Shown here in pieces: positions 34,443 through 43,085 of a stretch of DNA of 64,000 bases. Source of the stretch: Chitinophaga sp. HK235. GTDB taxonomy: Bacteria; Bacteroidota; Bacteroidia; Chitinophagales; Chitinophagaceae. Each line of letters starts with the position of its first letter. Within the stretch, counting starts at the first letter, position 1. A model generated the notes under the pieces. That model did no database searches, was not told where the DNA came from, and saw nothing but the letters and a program-made list of their open reading frames with translations. The DNA is taken from the NCBI RefSeq assembly GCF_018255755.1, contig NZ_CP073766.1, forward strand, positions 1,426,001 through 1,490,000, given 5' to 3'. A program made the translations under genes and the position numbers.

Positions 34443-36352
34443 CCTGCATCGGTTTTATCGGGTGAAAAGAATTGTAATATGATCCTCAGTAGTTCCGCGT
34501 GGGTTTCCCTGTTCATAATATCAAACACAGGAGCATCCAGCTCTTTACGATAGAAAGCAAGTTTTTCCTGATATTCCTCGTTGGATATCCGGCGATAAGT
34601 CATTACTGACGGGCCGCTCCCATGATGGAAATTAAATTCCCAGGGGGTGAGCACATAAAACAATACCAGGGAGTTAACGAAAGCGGTAACTACATCTCTT
34701 GTTTTATGGATGAAAGCGATGGAATCGTTCGGGCTGATGGAACAAATAAGCGCGTCCGGGTAAAATGCCTTTACATAGCTGAGTTTTTCGGGAGGGTCTT
34801 CATCATTAACAGGATGACGGGGGATGATGCCCCCCTGCCCGCCACTGATAATGATATCAGGTTTCCGGATATCTGCCAGCAGCAGCTGCAAACGTTTCAG
34901 GGTCCTGTTCCAGTCTTTCAGGTCAAGAACCACCGTATCATTATGACCGATGGGAAAGGTAAGATCTGCGCCCAGTAATATCCCCTGCGGTTCTGTAGAG
35001 ATATGGGACACCTGATAGCCGGCGTCCTGCAGCAATTCTTTCAGGATCATCTGGGTAGTGAATTTTCCCTGCTTTTTACTGGTACCGATCACACATAAGG
35101 AAGGGGTGGTCACTGCCGTATTATCCACTGCCTGGAGCAAACGGTTGCGGTCCTCCGCATTGAATCCCGCGAGATAGATAGTACCCTTGTATGCCGCTCC
35201 GGCTTCACCGGCCACTGTCTGTATCAGCTTGTATGCTACCCTGTCCCATACGAGAAAATGTTTATTCCGGCGGATACATTCCCGGATGAGCTGGTAGCCG
35301 TAATATGCATTGTGGTCATCTGCCTTATCCAGGAAGTAGCCTACTACCAGGGTATCAAAACTGTCAAATTGTTCTTCCGTAAGCTGTTGCAGTGTATAAG
35401 GAATTTTTTTCTCTTCCAGCAGTGCAATGGACTGCTCCAGCTTCAACGGCCGGGGATAGCTGATAGCAAAGCTGAGATGACAGGTAAGCTTTTCTGAGAA
35501 CTCCAGCACCGTCCTCATCTCCTTTTCTTCGAAAGGGAAAATAGCCACCTTATTCATGCAGGCTGGTATATTGAGGCTGCTGAAGACTTCCGCAGGTGTC
35601 ACTTCTTTTTTGTCTTGCTGCTCATGCCTGTCGATAGGCTGGTCATGGCCGGTAAAGCTCATGACCGAGGTGACTGAATGATGCCTGAGCCATTCCCGGA
35701 GAGAAGACAGATCCGTCCATTCTCCGTTCAGGTGTGATTTTGAAATGATCCCTGTAAAATGAGCAGTGGCCAGACTTGTACCTGTGCTGAATTTAAATCC
35801 GTTTCCCGGCACAGCCACCCGTTGAAATCCGCCTTTGGCAAGGACATCCGCCCATCTGTTTTCCATGAACCGGAATTCATGCTTCGATTTAACGATGCCT
35901 TGTCCAACTCCGAAAACAGTATTGAAATGCGCAGGGTAACACCATTCATTGTACAGATAATAGGCCGACGCTGCGATAACAATACCTTTACCGGCAGCTC
36001 TCTCACATACCTGCCGGAGCGCGGCGGAAGGCTGATTGGTCCTGATACCCATGCTGATATTGATGATCCTGATCTCCTCATCGTCCGTCAGCAGATCAAT
36101 AGCTGCTGCCAGCAATTGTTCGGATATCTTCCTGTTCCGGGTCGCCAGTTTGACGGCCTTCACAGTGGCTTCCGGCGCATGATTCAGTATAATGGATGCA
36201 ATACCTGTTCCATGCCCTTCCTCGTCATCGGTTTCATTGCAAACAGATATCATCCCGTTCTCTTCTTCCATCAGGCCTATACGCTCTATCTGTTTATGGT
36301 CAAACCTGCGGTGCCCTGCATCGATACCTGTATCTATTATTCCAATCTTCAT
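34439..36352 (-). CDS. Subtilisin-like (S8) protease fused to DUF1611-like P-loop domain, 637 aa
   Basis: Residues 1-260 are an S8 peptidase: D7 (IIDTGID), H47 (EEGHGTG), S193 (STGTSLAT). No signal peptide is seen, so it should act in the cytoplasm. The oxyanion-hole Asn normally found in an AAGN-type motif is not at its usual place (AASAYYLYNE). Residues about 290-620 form a second part with a P-loop GTSKKQGKFT near residue 425 and DIIISGGQGG, resembling DUF1611 proteins (DgcN family). It lies between the radical SAM and oxygenase genes. Likely leader protease; the role of the ATP- or GTP-binding part is unknown. This domain pairing is unusual. Confidence 0.8.
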   Translation of the reverse strand: MKIGIIDTGIDAGHRRFDHKQIERIGLMEEENGMISVCNETDDEEGHGTGIASIILNHAPEATVKAVKLATRNRKISEQLLAAAIDLLTDDEEIRIINISMGIRTNQPSAALRQVCERAAGKGIVIAASAYYLYNEWCYPAHFNTVFGVGQGIVKSKHEFRFMENRWADVLAKGGFQRVAVPGNGFKFSTGTSLATAHFTGIISKSHLNGEWTDLSSLREWLRHHSVTSVMSFTGHDQPIDRHEQQDKKEVTPAEVFSSLNIPACMNKVAIFPFEEKEMRTVLEFSEKLTCHLSFAISYPRPLKLEQSIALLEEKKIPYTLQQLTEEQFDSFDTLVVGYFLDKADDHNAYYGYQLIRECIRRNKHFLVWDRVAYKLIQTVAGEAGAAYKGTIYLAGFNAEDRNRLLQAVDNTAVTTPSLCVIGTSKKQGKFTTQMILKELLQDAGYQVSHISTEPQGILLGADLTFPIGHNDTVVLDLKDWNRTLKRLQLLLADIRKPDIIISGGQGGIIPRHPVNDEDPPEKLSYVKAFYPDALICSISPNDSIAFIHKTRDVVTAFVNSLVLFYVLTPWEFNFHHGSGPSVMTYRRISNEEYQEKLAFYRKELDAPVFDIMNRETHAELLRIILQFFSPDKTDAG

Positions 36353-36358
36353 AGCGTC

Positions 36359-37816
36359 TTATTTATTGACATGTCCGGTATTACCGGTTTTCATTTCGGC
36401 CTGGACTGGTCTGCCGATAGTATCCGGCTCATTCATCATCCTGAGGTACTGATCCCTGATATATCCTTCCCCGTTATATTTCCATTGGGTACAGCGGGGA
36501 ACAGCATACTTGATCGATTCAAATGAGCAGTTGATCGTATCACAGGATGGCAGGAACCTGCAGTTGGCGCATACGGGGTTGTGATTATACCGGTTGTATG
36601 AATTATAGAATGTATAGTTTTCGGCTTTAAATTCCTGGAAAATGGAAGTAGGGGCATAACCATCGTCATGTATGGTTTCCCAGCATTTGTGGATATTTCC
36701 CTGCGGATCTATCACCAGGCTCAACGGGTTTGCCCAGGTAGCACAGGTGCTCTGATACTCGGGCAGGTCCCATTTCAATTTTGCAATTCTTGTGTTATTG
36801 GCGGCAGCCCACTGGTTATATCTTTTGATAAGACGCAGTCTGAAATCCTGCTGAAAAGCATAGAACTCTTCGTTATACATTCTCTTGTCCCGCTCTTCTG
36901 CTGTAATTTCTATCTCTTCGTAAGTTCTCATCCATGAAACATCGAAGAGGAATTGCCCATGCCGCTGTGGCCAGATCTCATGGCGGTACATATCGTCCAG
37001 CAGTTCATCCACCGTATCCCTTACCTCCCTGTCCACATTCAGCCGGATCGTCACTTGCAGCTCCGGCGGAATGGCGGCCAGGTTTCTGACAATACGTGTG
37101 TAGTTCTCCGCTCCTTTCTGTTTCAAGGGTCGCTTTACATCATGGGTTCGTTGCGCACCGTCCAGTGTAACCTGTGCTGTTTTCACTTTACATTCGATCA
37201 GCGTGCGGACATTCTCTTCAGACAGGTAGATACCATTGGTTACCACACCTGCGGTGTACTCCAGCTGGTATTTATCTACCAGGTCCATTAATCCGGCAGT
37301 CACTTCACGGATAGCCCGCATATTGATCAGCGGCTCCCCTCCGTACCACATCACCCGGATACCTTCAATATGACCATTCAGTTTGATAATGATCTCTTCC
37401 ACATAGGTGACGAGCTGCTTCATGACTTTTTCATCCTTCAAGGTATGATTAGGCTTCACAAATTCGAAACAGTAGGCACAACCCATGTTACAGGTGATGG
37501 TGGTGCCAATGGTCAGCAGTATAGTCTTGCCCTGTTTGTACTGGGTAGCAGCAGTATGCGCTTCCAGCTGCTTCTTCAGATTACTGTCCGCCTCAATAAA
37601 GTACTCCTGCTCTATCCAATGATCCATCATCCCCTGGTCTCCCCTGAAATGCAGTTCCCTGTCAAATTCCCTGACCGTCATTAATTCCGCAATCGCTATA
37701 CCTTCGTCCCGGTTCAATATTTCCATGCCGCTGGTCAGCGTATTGTACAGCAGAAATTCATTCCGCGGCTCAACAGGTATCAACATATTATACGGACTGG
37801 CCTTGTATAATTTCAT
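36359..37816 (-). CDS. Radical SAM/SPASM peptide maturase, 485 aa
   Basis: Peptide-modifying radical SAM enzyme. C109-x3-C113-x2-C116 (CNMGCAYC) binds the SAM cluster. GGEPL follows, and the SPASM region is near residues 360-450 (STCATW, HKCWE, CANCRFLPSC, CSFESIKYAVPRC). The N-terminal 95 residues look like a leader-peptide recognition region. It starts 89 bp after the second precursor gene, behind a strong stem-loop. Known: SPASM maturases make thioether, C-C or C-O crosslinks, or epimerise residues. The conserved core Cys37 and Cys41 of the precursors are plausible substrates, but the reaction cannot be read from sequence. Confidence 0.9.
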   Translation of the reverse strand: MKLYKASPYNMLIPVEPRNEFLLYNTLTSGMEILNRDEGIAIAELMTVREFDRELHFRGDQGMMDHWIEQEYFIEADSNLKKQLEAHTAATQYKQGKTILLTIGTTITCNMGCAYCFEFVKPNHTLKDEKVMKQLVTYVEEIIIKLNGHIEGIRVMWYGGEPLINMRAIREVTAGLMDLVDKYQLEYTAGVVTNGIYLSEENVRTLIECKVKTAQVTLDGAQRTHDVKRPLKQKGAENYTRIVRNLAAIPPELQVTIRLNVDREVRDTVDELLDDMYRHEIWPQRHGQFLFDVSWMRTYEEIEITAEERDKRMYNEEFYAFQQDFRLRLIKRYNQWAAANNTRIAKLKWDLPEYQSTCATWANPLSLVIDPQGNIHKCWETIHDDGYAPTSIFQEFKAENYTFYNSYNRYNHNPVCANCRFLPSCDTINCSFESIKYAVPRCTQWKYNGEGYIRDQYLRMMNEPDTIGRPVQAEMKTGNTGHVNK

Positions 37817-37849
37817 AACTAAGGTTTTTAAAGGGTATCAATTACCAGA

Positions 37850-37888
37850 CAGTAGCAACAGGCGCCTTCCAGCCACCTGTTACTACTG
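37850..37888 (-). promoter_or_regulatory. Strong stem-loop between precursor and maturase genes
   Basis: On the minus-strand RNA, CAGUAGUAACAGG pairs with CCUGUUGCUACUG (13 bp, one G-U) around a 13-nt loop. No U-tract follows. Such elements after RiPP precursor genes often raise precursor mRNA over the maturase mRNA by partial termination or by blocking 3' decay. Confidence 0.6.
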
Positions 37889-37905
37889 ATAAGGCTTTAC
37901 ACTTC

Positions 37906-38097
37906 TTAGAACAGGATGTCACTGTCTTGGATAGGCGCAGATCCTTGTCCTCTACCCAGGTTAGTGCTCTGGTTGCAGAAACCGTCGCAGAGAGACTCTA
38001 CTTCCATTGACAAGCGCTCTTCAACGCGATTAGGTTTAACAAGCTCTTTCTTTTGCAGAGAAGCTTTTAATTGCTCTTTTAATTCTGTGTTTTTCAT
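37906..38097 (-). CDS. RiPP precursor peptide 2, 63 aa
   Basis: Start chosen at ATG 38095-38097 because from there it aligns without gaps to precursor 1; the longer upstream reading is unsupported. The leader (MKNTELKEQLKASLQKKELVKPN) is charged and helical. Residues 29-63 match precursor 1 except Gln43 for Gly43. The core holds C37-D-G-F-C41, one Arg (R49 in NLGRGQG) and an acidic C-terminus ending DSDILF. No GG leader cleavage site is seen. It should be cut and modified by the neighbouring protease, radical SAM enzyme, arginase and oxygenases. Confidence 0.85.
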   Translation of the reverse strand: MKNTELKEQLKASLQKKELVKPNRVEERLSMEVESLCDGFCNQSTNLGRGQGSAPIQDSDILF

Positions 38098-38252
38098 AAT
38101 ACAGATTTTTAAAGATGAGAATGAAAGATGACAATGCACTTCTTGAAAAAACCTTGTGCTGAAGAGGGCTTCAAAGAGTCCTGAGAATGTACAGGATAGT
38201 AATAAACAATTCAGCAATTATTTGTTACTATGCATTCACATTGTTTTTTTTC

Positions 38253-38444
38253 CTAGAAAAGGATGTCGCTGTCCTGGATAGGTGCAGATCCCTGGCCTCT
38301 ACCCAGGTTGGTACTGCCGTTGCAGAAACCATCACAGAGTGATTCTACTTCCATAGACAGACGGGATTCAGTGAGATTTGGTTTTACCAGCTCTTTCTTT
38401 ACCAGAGCTGCTTTCAATTGATCTTTAAGCTGATTGTTGTTCAT
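38253..38444 (-). CDS. RiPP precursor peptide 1, 63 aa
   Basis: Twin of the peptide at 37906-38097 and transcribed first. The leader differs in about a third of positions (MNNNQLKDQLKAALVKKELVKPN), while residues 29-63 (from RLSMEVESLCDGFCN onward) are identical but for Gly43. The strong constraint on the C-terminal half, with a freer leader, is the pattern expected if the C-terminal half is the product. Arg28 lies near the probable leader/core border, and Arg49 is the only arginine beyond it. Confidence 0.85.
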   Translation of the reverse strand: MNNNQLKDQLKAALVKKELVKPNLTESRLSMEVESLCDGFCNGSTNLGRGQGSAPIQDSDILF

Positions 38445-38481
38445 AGCTTTGAAATTTTAAAGGGTGAAAAATTGGATATAT

Positions 38482-38495
38482 CTATTTCGAAATAG
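38482..38495. promoter_or_regulatory. 14-bp perfect palindrome upstream of precursor 1
   Basis: CTATTTCGAAATAG lies in the 102-bp gap between the S41-like gene and precursor 1, close to a second small hairpin (CCCAT/ATGGG around 38508-38522). It could be an RNA processing hairpin or an internal promoter/operator site that boosts the precursors. Confidence 0.35.
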
Positions 38496-38546
38496 CGGAG
38501 ATCATGCCCATATGCGCATGGGTCTTTTGAATAGCGTACAGTATGT

Positions 38547-40412
38547 TTACTGCCTGATGGCCATCTGTAACACTTTGTCTTCGTATGGTTGCAAATCATT
38601 TACCTTTTCGATCAGTACAGTATTATCCGGCCGGATGCCTGTACCTTCAATGGATTTCTTGTCCAGCAGTATCTTCCAGTTTCCCAGCGCGTTTGTTCCG
38701 ATACCTGTACGGCCATCCGGCATGGAGATGTCGTGTATAATAGCGAGCGCCCCCTTCGTTTCTTCCTTTCCCCAGACCTGTGTTCCCTGCTTCCAGGTCT
38801 TAAGGTTATGGATGAGCAACTCGGCCGTGCAGGCAGTGTTCTTATCCACCAGCAGGATAATGCGGCCATCATCCCGGTAATGGAAAGGAGCCGGGTTAGC
38901 GCGCACCATCACTGAGTCTGTTGCATTACCGTTTACTGCTACCAGGTCGAAGTAGCGGAAAGGCTTATGAATGATATAAGAGAGGAATGTAGCGCCCGCG
39001 AGGAGATCACCTCCTCCGCATCCGCGAAGATCAATCACCAGCCGTGATGTACTGTTGATACTGTCCAGCCTCGACGCAAAATCCGTGGGCAGCCTGGCAT
39101 CGATCCTGTTGATCTTGTAATAGGTGGTACTGTCATTTATTTTCCTGAACGCCAGGTTGGCCGGCATCATATTGGCGGGCATCCTGTACTTGTCTGCAAT
39201 CCGGTAGGTAACTGTCGCCTCCTTCCCTGCCGGCGACAGGAACGTCAGCGTTACCTGCTCTCCGCTCTTACGGCGCAATAACCTGTTTACTTCGGATACG
39301 GAGGCATCCTCCCTGACCACAGTGCCGTTTATTTTCCTGATCCTGCTTCCCGGCGGAACCATACTCCTCAATGTATCATCCATCACGGCTGCTACCTGTA
39401 CACTGCCATTGACTGAGTAAACCTGTAAGGGCGACTGCAACGGTACAGTAGTAGCGCAGGCCGAACGGATGAAGAAATGAGGATCATTGATATGACTCAG
39501 CAGGTAGCGGTTGAGCGTATCCACCATCTCACATACAGACAGGCTGCCAGTATGGTCTATTGTGCTTTTTACCTCCTGCAACACCTGCTCTTTAATCAGC
39601 CGTCTTTCTGTATAGAAAGGATAATTATCCAGTAAAGCCAGCAAGGTCTGTCCCAGTAACAACCGGGTGTCCTTCGTGCTGTCGGAAATAACCAATGCAG
39701 CTTTGGAGGCTTCCTCCTTCTCGCCGGCAGGATAGTGAATGTAATTGCCATAGGAATCAAATGGCGTCAGTGTAAGTCCGCCTGAAACGCTGGCATTGGC
39801 AAACGGAGCCTGTTGAAAAATCCCGACCGGAGAAATATGCCGGGTCACACGGTCTGAACAAACCATCATCTCTCCCAATATGAAGGACATAGGCTTGCCG
39901 GCATTCACAGGTTCACAGGACAAGTGCACCGGCAACGGGCCTGTCTGATCACCACCAGTCAGTAAACGGCCTATATCCACCCCATCCGGGAACTGGTAAC
40001 CGTCACGAATAAACGTCATTAACAGTTCCTCCTTCGATGTGTCTATCCTGATTTTTATTTTACTGATATTGACGGAATGCACTCTGAGATATAGTATTGC
40101 CTTGTTTATATCCTTTACAGATGCGTATTCCGATAACATCACCGTAGTATCCGCCGGCATCACATAACCCGTCTCCAGCTGTTTCCACTCGTCGTAATTA
40201 GGGAAAAAGAAAGCCGTTTCCCTGGACGAGTTACCGGGCTTCATTTCATATACCGTGTCTGTTTCCTTTACCATATAATGAACGAGGGTCTGTGCATGGC
40301 ATAAGCCAGCGCCTCCAAACATTATAACAGCCATCAACACTGGTACAATAGCATAAATAATACGGAAACTAAGCACGTAGTGCAGAGAAAGTTTACAACG
40401 CGAGTTTTTCAT
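38547..40412 (-). CDS. S41-family (C-terminal processing) peptidase-like protein with Cys at the nucleophile site, 621 aa
   Basis: Start set at ATG 40410-40412, which gives a clean signal sequence (MKNSRCKLSLHYVLSFRIIYAIVPVLMAVIMFGG...HAQ); the ORF extends 23 codons further up but that part lies inside the upstream gene. The middle holds a PDZ-like region (GSRIRKINGTVV). The C-terminal peptidase part has DLRGCGGGDL and the segment DKNTACTAELL. In S41 proteases this last motif is TASASE-like with Ser as nucleophile; here that position is Cys. A Lys follows in VWGKEETKG. Periplasmic. It may trim the exported peptide or act as an altered, perhaps non-proteolytic, acyl-transfer enzyme. It overlaps the upstream arginase-like gene by 20 bp. 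Confidence 0.8.
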   Translation of the reverse strand: MKNSRCKLSLHYVLSFRIIYAIVPVLMAVIMFGGAGLCHAQTLVHYMVKETDTVYEMKPGNSSRETAFFFPNYDEWKQLETGYVMPADTTVMLSEYASVKDINKAILYLRVHSVNISKIKIRIDTSKEELLMTFIRDGYQFPDGVDIGRLLTGGDQTGPLPVHLSCEPVNAGKPMSFILGEMMVCSDRVTRHISPVGIFQQAPFANASVSGGLTLTPFDSYGNYIHYPAGEKEEASKAALVISDSTKDTRLLLGQTLLALLDNYPFYTERRLIKEQVLQEVKSTIDHTGSLSVCEMVDTLNRYLLSHINDPHFFIRSACATTVPLQSPLQVYSVNGSVQVAAVMDDTLRSMVPPGSRIRKINGTVVREDASVSEVNRLLRRKSGEQVTLTFLSPAGKEATVTYRIADKYRMPANMMPANLAFRKINDSTTYYKINRIDARLPTDFASRLDSINSTSRLVIDLRGCGGGDLLAGATFLSYIIHKPFRYFDLVAVNGNATDSVMVRANPAPFHYRDDGRIILLVDKNTACTAELLIHNLKTWKQGTQVWGKEETKGALAIIHDISMPDGRTGIGTNALGNWKILLDKKSIEGTGIRPDNTVLIEKVNDLQPYEDKVLQMAIRQ

Positions 40413-41319
40413 ACGTGGTTTCAATATGATGGACATCCAGATGATAGACAGCACCGAGTGCGGCCAGCAATTCTCTTTCAATAAATTCCCATTGGTGGAC
40501 AGGTGTAAACCCGCTTATCCTTGAGCGGCAAATTGTGACAAGCTGAGGCCTGATAGCGGCTTTCTGCAGGCATTCGGTGAAATATTGTATCCGGTTACGA
40601 ATCTCCGGTTCAGACACCTCTCTCTTACTGGGATACTGTTCAGGGAAACTATTGAGAACGTAAAAGAATCCGCCATTGTACTCAATAGCATTTACTTGTG
40701 CCGTAATGAAATTAAGGTAATGGTACCTGTCGTTTTTGAAAGACTCGTATTCGTTCTTCGTTATTTCAATCAGCACTTCGTTGCTTTCAGATGGCACCTC
40801 GCAACAGGAAAAATAATCCAGGTCAATATCCAGCAGCACGGGGATATCTGTACCATGGTCCATTTGAAGGAAACTGGTTGCATCTGCTTTCACATAACGG
40901 TAGGGCCGATGATCGGCAGACATTTCTTTCAGTTTGTCAATCTGGTCTGACAACAATTTTTTACCACCATTATTATATGACCTGACATACATCATCAGGT
41001 CCAGTTCTTTGGTCATACCATGTCTGATCCAGCACATCTCGCTGATGATGCCAATATAAATAGCCGGTATAATGAAGGTATCTATTTTCAGGACCCTGTT
41101 GGTAAAATCTGCCAGGTATGTGGTGTCTTTACTGATAATATCATGAACAGACTCCGTCAGCACCGGCACTTTCAGGTCGGCGTGATCATCAAAATGAAGC
41201 AGCCGGCTACCTGGCAGAATGGTACCCTGCTGCAGGGCTTCCACCCATACCATAAAAGCTTCGTTGTGTTCTTCAACGATGAACACAGGGATTGATGTGT
41301 GCATTACAGGATGATTCAA
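40393..41319 (-). CDS. UPF0489 family peptide-arginase-like protein, 308 aa
   Basis: Ureohydrolase-like metal-binding motifs: HFDDHADL near residue 43 and DIDLDYFSC near 168, with TICRSRISGFTP further on. These are the marks of UPF0489 proteins. Known: UPF0489 enzymes such as OspR of the landornamide pathway convert peptide Arg to ornithine with release of urea. Here it lies one gene away from precursor peptides that have a single invariant core arginine (R49). Inferred: it makes ornithine at that site. An alternative is an unrelated hydrolase role, but the operon context argues for peptide arginase. Confidence 0.85.
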   Translation of the reverse strand: MNHPVMHTSIPVFIVEEHNEAFMVWVEALQQGTILPGSRLLHFDDHADLKVPVLTESVHDIISKDTTYLADFTNRVLKIDTFIIPAIYIGIISEMCWIRHGMTKELDLMMYVRSYNNGGKKLLSDQIDKLKEMSADHRPYRYVKADATSFLQMDHGTDIPVLLDIDLDYFSCCEVPSESNEVLIEITKNEYESFKNDRYHYLNFITAQVNAIEYNGGFFYVLNSFPEQYPSKREVSEPEIRNRIQYFTECLQKAAIRPQLVTICRSRISGFTPVHQWEFIERELLAALGAVYHLDVHHIETTYEKLAL

Positions 41320-41346
41320 TATGAAAGATAAGTGTCAAACTAACAC

Positions 41347-43083
41347 TCAAATGATATCCGTCTGAAAGTTGGTATGAGTGATCACTGAAAATTCTTCCGG
41401 TGGGCCTTTCTTAACAATACTACCATTGGCGACTGAATAAACATAATCTACTGCCCGGAGTGAATGTAAACGGTGGGTAATGATGACAATGACTGCATCT
41501 TTATGATGGGCCCGTAAACCGTCGATAACATGCTGTTCCAGCTGTATATCGAGTGCCGCCGTGGCCTCGTCAAAAACAATCAGTCTGGCTTTCCGCACCA
41601 ATGCCCTGGCAATGGATATTCTTTGTTTCTGGCCATCCGACAGCGTAGTACCGTTTTCATTGATGATGGTGTCTATTCCTTCCGGCAGGTCCTCTAATAC
41701 CTCTGCCAGTCCGGCCTGAGTAGCAGCTTCGCGCACCTCCTTCATTGCAGCATCGAAACTGCCGTATCGCACATTCTCAAAAATTGTCTGGCTGAACAGC
41801 TGGTTTTCTTTTTCTATGAGCCCGATCGACTGATGCCAGTCAGACAGGCTATGGACCGGTATTTCATCATCCAGCAGCACATGACCGGAGGACGGTTTTA
41901 CAAAGTCGCACAACAGGTTGCATATAGTACTCTTTCCTGATCCGCTGGGGCCGATGATGCCATATATTTTTCCTTTCTGCAAACGCATGTTCACATCATC
42001 CAGTATACATTTCCCATTATCTGCCAGCGATACATGTTCCAGCGTGATAGCCTGGAAATCAGGTGTGGGTATACGGTCTTTAGTTACCGGAGAAACATCG
42101 TCCATATATTTACTCACCCGCTCCATCGACACCAGTGCTTTCGTCAAGTTGTTATAGCTGTTCATGATGTTCATGGTGGGAGAATACAACCGGTTCAGGT
42201 ACTGGATGAAAGCGATCAGGGCGCCAATGGTCAGCAGGCCTTCAAACACAGCTTTCCCTCCGTACATCAGCACCACCACCGGTCCTATCGCCACCAGGAA
42301 TACAGTGGCATTGCTGTTGAGTGAACTCAGTAAGGCATTCCTGGTACCGAGCTGTATGTCCTGCTGCTGGAGAGCATGCAGTTTATCCTGCTCATAGGTG
42401 GCCGTACTATAACTTCTTACTACGCGGATGTTTTTTATTTTCTCCAGCACAAAATTATTGAGCAGTTCCTGCAGGTCCTGGCTCTTCCGGAAGTTGGCCT
42501 GCAGCAGTGGTGTAAATTTCCGGATGCTGAAGATCATCAGTGGCAGTATGAGAAAACTGATAAGGGTAAGTTTCAGATTCAGCAGGGCCAGCATGATGAC
42601 AATACCAGTAACAGTGAGTAAATCCGTCATGAAAGTCAGTACCAGTACGGAAACTGCCGCCTGTATATTCTGTACGTCATTCATCACTGTAAACAATATA
42701 TCACCTGGTTTCGCCAGCCGGAAAAAACTCATGGGCCGCGCAAGGATGTTTCGCAGGATATCCGATCTGATAGCGGCTACAATACGCAGGCTCACCCTGG
42801 CATACAGCATGTCTGTACATACCGAGCAGAGAATACGTATAACATAGATAACCACAAGAACCGCCAGTATCCACACCAGCTGCGTATAATTTCCTTTCGG
42901 AAAAATATCATCAATGATGATCTTGAGTATATAGGGCGTAGCTAATGATCCGGCACTGGTAATGATCATCAGGAGGAATATCAGCAGTTCGAGTCCCAGA
43001 TGAGGGTACAGGTACCTGATAAATCGTTTTATGTATGAAGCATGATGATGCTTTGCAGCCATCGAACACGTGGTTTTGTTCAC
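41347..43083 (-). CDS. ABC exporter, fused permease and ATPase, 578 aa
   Basis: Half-transporter of the MsbA/type IV exporter class. Six membrane segments lie in residues about 30-310, then a nucleotide-binding domain with Walker A GPSGSGKST, a Q-loop, signature LSDGQKQR, Walker B LIVFDEATAALD and H-loop ITHR. There is no N-terminal C39 peptidase domain, so it is not a bifunctional leader-cleaving exporter and the leader must be removed by another enzyme. It lies 2 bp after the antiterminator gene. It probably exports the modified peptide to the periplasm, where the S41-like protein would meet it. Confidence 0.92.
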   Translation of the reverse strand: MNKTTCSMAAKHHHASYIKRFIRYLYPHLGLELLIFLLMIITSAGSLATPYILKIIIDDIFPKGNYTQLVWILAVLVVIYVIRILCSVCTDMLYARVSLRIVAAIRSDILRNILARPMSFFRLAKPGDILFTVMNDVQNIQAAVSVLVLTFMTDLLTVTGIVIMLALLNLKLTLISFLILPLMIFSIRKFTPLLQANFRKSQDLQELLNNFVLEKIKNIRVVRSYSTATYEQDKLHALQQQDIQLGTRNALLSSLNSNATVFLVAIGPVVVLMYGGKAVFEGLLTIGALIAFIQYLNRLYSPTMNIMNSYNNLTKALVSMERVSKYMDDVSPVTKDRIPTPDFQAITLEHVSLADNGKCILDDVNMRLQKGKIYGIIGPSGSGKSTICNLLCDFVKPSSGHVLLDDEIPVHSLSDWHQSIGLIEKENQLFSQTIFENVRYGSFDAAMKEVREAATQAGLAEVLEDLPEGIDTIINENGTTLSDGQKQRISIARALVRKARLIVFDEATAALDIQLEQHVIDGLRAHHKDAVIVIITHRLHSLRAVDYVYSVANGSIVKKGPPEEFSVITHTNFQTDII

Positions 43084-43085
43084 TA

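Noticed and set aside
38098..38217. Longer start (MLNCLLLS...) for precursor 2
   Set aside because: The extra 40 residues have no counterpart in precursor 1, whereas the internal ATG at 38097 gives a gap-free alignment of 63 residues.
38098..38252. Possible third precursor between the two peptides
   Set aside because: No residue of the CDGFCN or NLGRGQG blocks is found in any frame of the 155-bp gap.
37906..38444. Lanthipeptide or graspetide precursor
   Set aside because: No LanB/LanC/LanM or ATP-grasp gene is in the operon, so those classes are not supported despite Ser, Thr, Cys and acidic residues in the core.
41347..43083. C39-type bifunctional peptidase-exporter
   Set aside because: The N-terminus goes straight into membrane segments; no Cys/His peptidase domain precedes them, and the precursors lack a GG cleavage site.
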